A DNA stretch of 34,062 nucleotides, from the NCBI GenBank assembly GCA_030141605.1, contig JAQGDQ010002430.1:1-34062 (forward strand). Direction: 5' to 3'. The first letter of the stretch is position 1, and each line of letters begins with the position of its first letter. Positions 31,743-34,062 of this stretch are shown here, piece after piece. The stretch comes from Tubiluchus corallicola. Lineage: Eukaryota > Priapulida > Priapulimorpha > Priapulimorphida > Tubiluchidae. The translations under genes and the position numbers were made by a program. Below the pieces are notes generated by a model. That model did not search any database. It saw only the letters and a list, made by a program, of their open reading frames with translations, and had not been told where the DNA came from.

Positions 31743-33295
31743 TTTTTCCCGTATTTTCTGAATGCAGCAACAGTTTGATAGATACCGTAAGCTATGAAGA
31801 TACGAGAAATTGCATCTATAAAATAACTAATTTCCGTTGGTTTATACTCCTCCATAAAATCAAAATCGTGTATAGGGAAAAAGAATTGAGGCAAATACTT
31901 AATATGAGCTTCTGGCATACAACTTAGAGTACTTATATACCAAAAATAAAACCCACAAGTAAAGAATAAGGTAAATATTACACCCCGCACCCAATTAGAA
32001 CCGTGATTATTAGATATCCAGTTGAGCCAAAGCAGAGGATATTCAAAATATTTTTTGTCAGGTTCCTTTTTATATTGCTTCATCTCCAAAGCGTAATACT
32101 TCAATGCTTCCACCTTATCGTTAATTTTTAGTTTCTCGTGCTTGGCTACCCTAAAAAACTCACGGTCGGGATTGGCAATGTGATTTTCTATAGATGAGGC
32201 AGGGGGAAAGCTTACTTGCTTCTCGAACAACACTGATTGAAATGTAAGTTTTTCTAAAAAAATATTGGCAAAACTTACTACACCCATAAAACTGGTATTT
32301 TGAAAAAATAACTCACTTTTTTCTTCTTTGATTTCTTTATTTTTCTTATCTTTCTTATCTTCCTCATTGCTATTAACACCTGTAAATATTGCTATTTCTT
32401 TAAAGCTAACAGTGAGAAACTTAGCCCTTGCTTCAAACTTTGCATAATTAAAGTCAGCCTCTCCTTCAAACTTTGCTTTGTAAAAGGTAGCCTCTCCTTT
32501 AAACTTTGCATTCATAAAGTAAGCCTCTCCTTCAAACTTTGCTTTGTAAAAGTAAGCCACTACTTCAAACTTTGCACCTCCAAAGTTAGCCTCTCCTCCA
32601 AACTTTGCAGCTCCAAAGTAAGCCTCTCCTTTAAACTTTGCTTTGATAAAGTTAGCCTTCTCTGTAAAAGTAGCCGAGAGAAAATCAGCCTTTCCTGTAA
32701 AAGTAGCCGAGAGAAAATCAGCCTCTCCCGTAAAAGTAGCCGAGAGAAAATCAGCCTCCCCCGTAAAAGTAGCCCCGTAAAAGTTAGCCTCCCCTTTAAG
32801 AGTAGCCCAGCGAAAATCAGCCTCCCCTTTAAAAGTAGCCTCTTTAAACTCAGCTACCCCTGTAAAAGTAGCTGAGTTAAAATTAATCTTTCCTTTAAAA
32901 GTAACCACGTTAAAGTAAGCCTCCCCCGTAAAAGTAGCTGAGAGAAAATCAGCCTTCCCTGTAAAATTAGCCTTGTTAAAGTTAGCCCTTCCTCCAAACT
33001 TTGCATAGGAAAATTTAGTCTCTCCTTCAAACTTTGCAGTATTAAAGTCAGCCACTCCTCCAAACTTTGCATAATAAAAGGTAGTCTCTTTTTCAAACTT
33101 TGCACCCTTAAAATTTACATCTTTTTCAAAGGTACAGCGAGTGAGATTTATATAGAAATTGAAAGTACAATTCTTAAAGTCAAGCGACTTAGTAATTACA
33201 TAATAGTCGGGCGAGGTTTTGTCTTGGCTTTTTCTTGCATCATCAATTATTTCGTCAAATCTTTGCTTGTTCATTATAATAGTTTTTTTTCCCAT
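31739..33295 (-). CDS. Pentapeptide-repeat membrane protein, paralogue 3 (518 aa)
   Basis: N-terminus MGKKTIIMNKQRFDEIIDDA matches paralogues 1 and 2. The pentapeptide region (about residues 35-300) is long and regular, with two kinds of module, AKFEGEADFNY and ATFTGEADFLS, the latter repeated three times in a row. The charged linker (EEDKKDKKNKEIKEEK), helical region, one transmembrane segment (VRGVIFTLFFTCGFYFWYIS) and the ending GIYQTVAAFRKYGKN follow. From the linker on it differs in type from the left-hand paralogues (KYFEYPLLWLNWISNNHG) but is almost identical to paralogue 4. It is convergent with the adaptor gene, with overlapping stop codons, so the two transcripts would be complementary at their 3' ends unless termination is precise. 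Role unknown; likely accessory. Confidence 0.85.
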   Translation of the reverse strand: MGKKTIIMNKQRFDEIIDDARKSQDKTSPDYYVITKSLDFKNCTFNFYINLTRCTFEKDVNFKGAKFEKETTFYYAKFGGVADFNTAKFEGETKFSYAKFGGRANFNKANFTGKADFLSATFTGEAYFNVVTFKGKINFNSATFTGVAEFKEATFKGEADFRWATLKGEANFYGATFTGEADFLSATFTGEADFLSATFTGKADFLSATFTEKANFIKAKFKGEAYFGAAKFGGEANFGGAKFEVVAYFYKAKFEGEAYFMNAKFKGEATFYKAKFEGEADFNYAKFEARAKFLTVSFKEIAIFTGVNSNEEDKKDKKNKEIKEEKSELFFQNTSFMGVVSFANIFLEKLTFQSVLFEKQVSFPPASSIENHIANPDREFFRVAKHEKLKINDKVEALKYYALEMKQYKKEPDKKYFEYPLLWLNWISNNHGSNWVRGVIFTLFFTCGFYFWYISTLSCMPEAHIKYLPQFFFPIHDFDFMEEYKPTEISYFIDAISRIFIAYGIYQTVAAFRKYGKN

Positions 33296-33355
33296 TGTTT
33301 TTTAAAGATAAAATTTAAAGCAGTTAAAGATAGACAATTTATATTAAAAGTTAAA
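33296..33355 (-). promoter_or_regulatory. Conserved leader of PPR gene 3
   Basis: Near-identical, on the - strand, to the leaders at 4167-4226 and 5974-6033. It lies between the ATG of PPR gene 3 and the adaptor-derived spacer, which shows that leader and gene form one unit. Confidence 0.4.
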
Positions 33356-33477
33356 ACATCTTACAGAACCTATAACACTATGCTTGTAGGAGGAGGTGCT
33401 AAGCACTAAGAATAGACACAACGAGGCGGCTATTATACCCAGCTAAATATGACGAGTGGTTGAAGCAGTATAGTTAG
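33356..33477 (+). repeat. Spacer R: vestige of the adaptor 3' end between PPR genes 3 and 4
   Basis: About 122 nt, some 96% identical by eye to 31622-31742, in the same orientation as the adaptor gene, and convergent with PPR gene 4 exactly as the true adaptor end is with PPR gene 3. A one-base insertion (TATACCCAGC) and the absence of the rest of the gene make it non-coding. Confidence 0.85.
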
Positions 33478-34062
33478 TTTTTCCCGTATTTTCTGAATGC
33501 AGCAATAGTTTGATAGATACCGTAAGCTATGAAGATACGAGAAATTGCATCTATAAAATAACTGCATACTGTTGGCTTATACTCCTCCATAAAATTAAAA
33601 TCGTGTATAGGGAAAAAGAATTGAGGCAAATACTCAACCAGAATTTCTGGCATACAACTTAGAGTACTTATATACCAAAAATAAAACCCACAAGTAAAGA
33701 ATAAGGTAAATATTACACCCCGCACCCAATTAGAACCGTGATTATTAGATATCCAGTTGAGCCAAAGCAGAGGATATTCAAAATATTTTTTGTCAGGTTC
33801 CTTTTTATATTGCTTCATCTCCAAAGCGTAATACTTCAATGCTTCCACCTTATCGTTAATTTTTAGTTTTTCGTGCTTGGCTATCCTAAAAAACTCACGG
33901 TCGGGATTGGCAATCTGATTTTCTATAGATGAGGCAGGGGGAAAGCTTACTTGCTTGTCGAACAACACTGACTGAAATGTAAGTTTTCCTAAAAAAATAT
34001 CGGCAAAACTTACTGCACTCATAAAGTTGGTATTTTTAAAAAATAACTCACCTTTTTTTTCT
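33474..34062 (-). CDS. Pentapeptide-repeat membrane protein, paralogue 4 (cut by window edge)
   Basis: Only the last 195 codons are in the window; the frame is open to position 34062, so the gene continues beyond. The visible part begins in the Lys/Gly-rich linker (KKGELFFKNTNFMSA) and includes the helical region, the transmembrane segment VRGVIFTLFFTCGFYFWYIS and the conserved C-terminus. It is nearly identical to paralogue 3, with a short variable patch at PEILVEYLPQFF and SYFID. An internal ATG at 34022 is not the true start. It is the fourth member of the cassette family, and more may lie to the right. Confidence 0.85.
   Translation of the reverse strand, partial: EKKGELFFKNTNFMSAVSFADIFLGKLTFQSVLFDKQVSFPPASSIENQIANPDREFFRIAKHEKLKINDKVEALKYYALEMKQYKKEPDKKYFEYPLLWLNWISNNHGSNWVRGVIFTLFFTCGFYFWYISTLSCMPEILVEYLPQFFFPIHDFNFMEEYKPTVCSYFIDAISRIFIAYGIYQTIAAFRKYGKN

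Overview
The window is a contiguous stretch of a short-tailed (podovirus-like) phage or prophage of a Bacteroidota host. The evidence is a strongly AT-rich composition, A-rich translation starts without clear Shine-Dalgarno sequences, two matches to the Bacteroidota promoter -7 element (TAnnTTTG), and a virion gene set typical of phages of that phylum: large terminase, P22-type portal, major capsid protein, collar-type and 'GIGT' tail fibres, and giant polyvalent proteins thought to be ejected with the DNA. No tape-measure gene, integrase, tRNA or replication gene is visible.

Layout. 1-790: non-coding DNA, then the 3' remnant of a DNA methyltransferase. 790-2769: terminase large subunit. 2770-4226: an RNA-rich, nearly protein-free region with a duplicated double-hairpin/terminator element, two promoters, a decayed and an intact copy of a small HTH-like gene, a hairpin with a possible pseudoknot just upstream of a 52-codon ORF, three 62-bp repeats, and a second, related RNA-like element. 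4227-7605: two pentapeptide-repeat (PPR) membrane-protein genes on the + strand. 7721-15258: a leftward operon (collar fibre, glycosyltransferase, second fibre, lysis remnant, holin-like protein, coiled-coil protein, unknown protein, portal, TerS-like protein). 15259-15454: divergent control region. 15455-31742: a rightward operon (scaffold-like protein, major capsid, three small virion proteins, a polyvalent protein of about 3,670 residues, head-tail adaptor). 31739-34062: two more PPR genes on the - strand, the last cut by the window edge.

How the genes work together. The two divergent operons would build the head, connector, tail fibres and ejected cargo; TerL with the TerS-like protein would package DNA. 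The cargo polyprotein carries ParB/DdrB-like, helicase, adenine-methyltransferase, zincin-like and LPD38-like regions, suggesting it protects or remodels incoming DNA. The PPR genes look like accessory (moron-type) genes. They flank the structural block facing inward and are separated by about 120-bp spacers that are vestigial copies of the 3' end of the adaptor gene, so the cassette has evidently multiplied by recombination.

Three virion genes (portal, the protein at 18889, and the polyvalent protein) each need a -1 change of reading frame, two of them in A-runs near the start codon. These are programmed shifts, real mutations or sequence errors; the sequence alone cannot decide.
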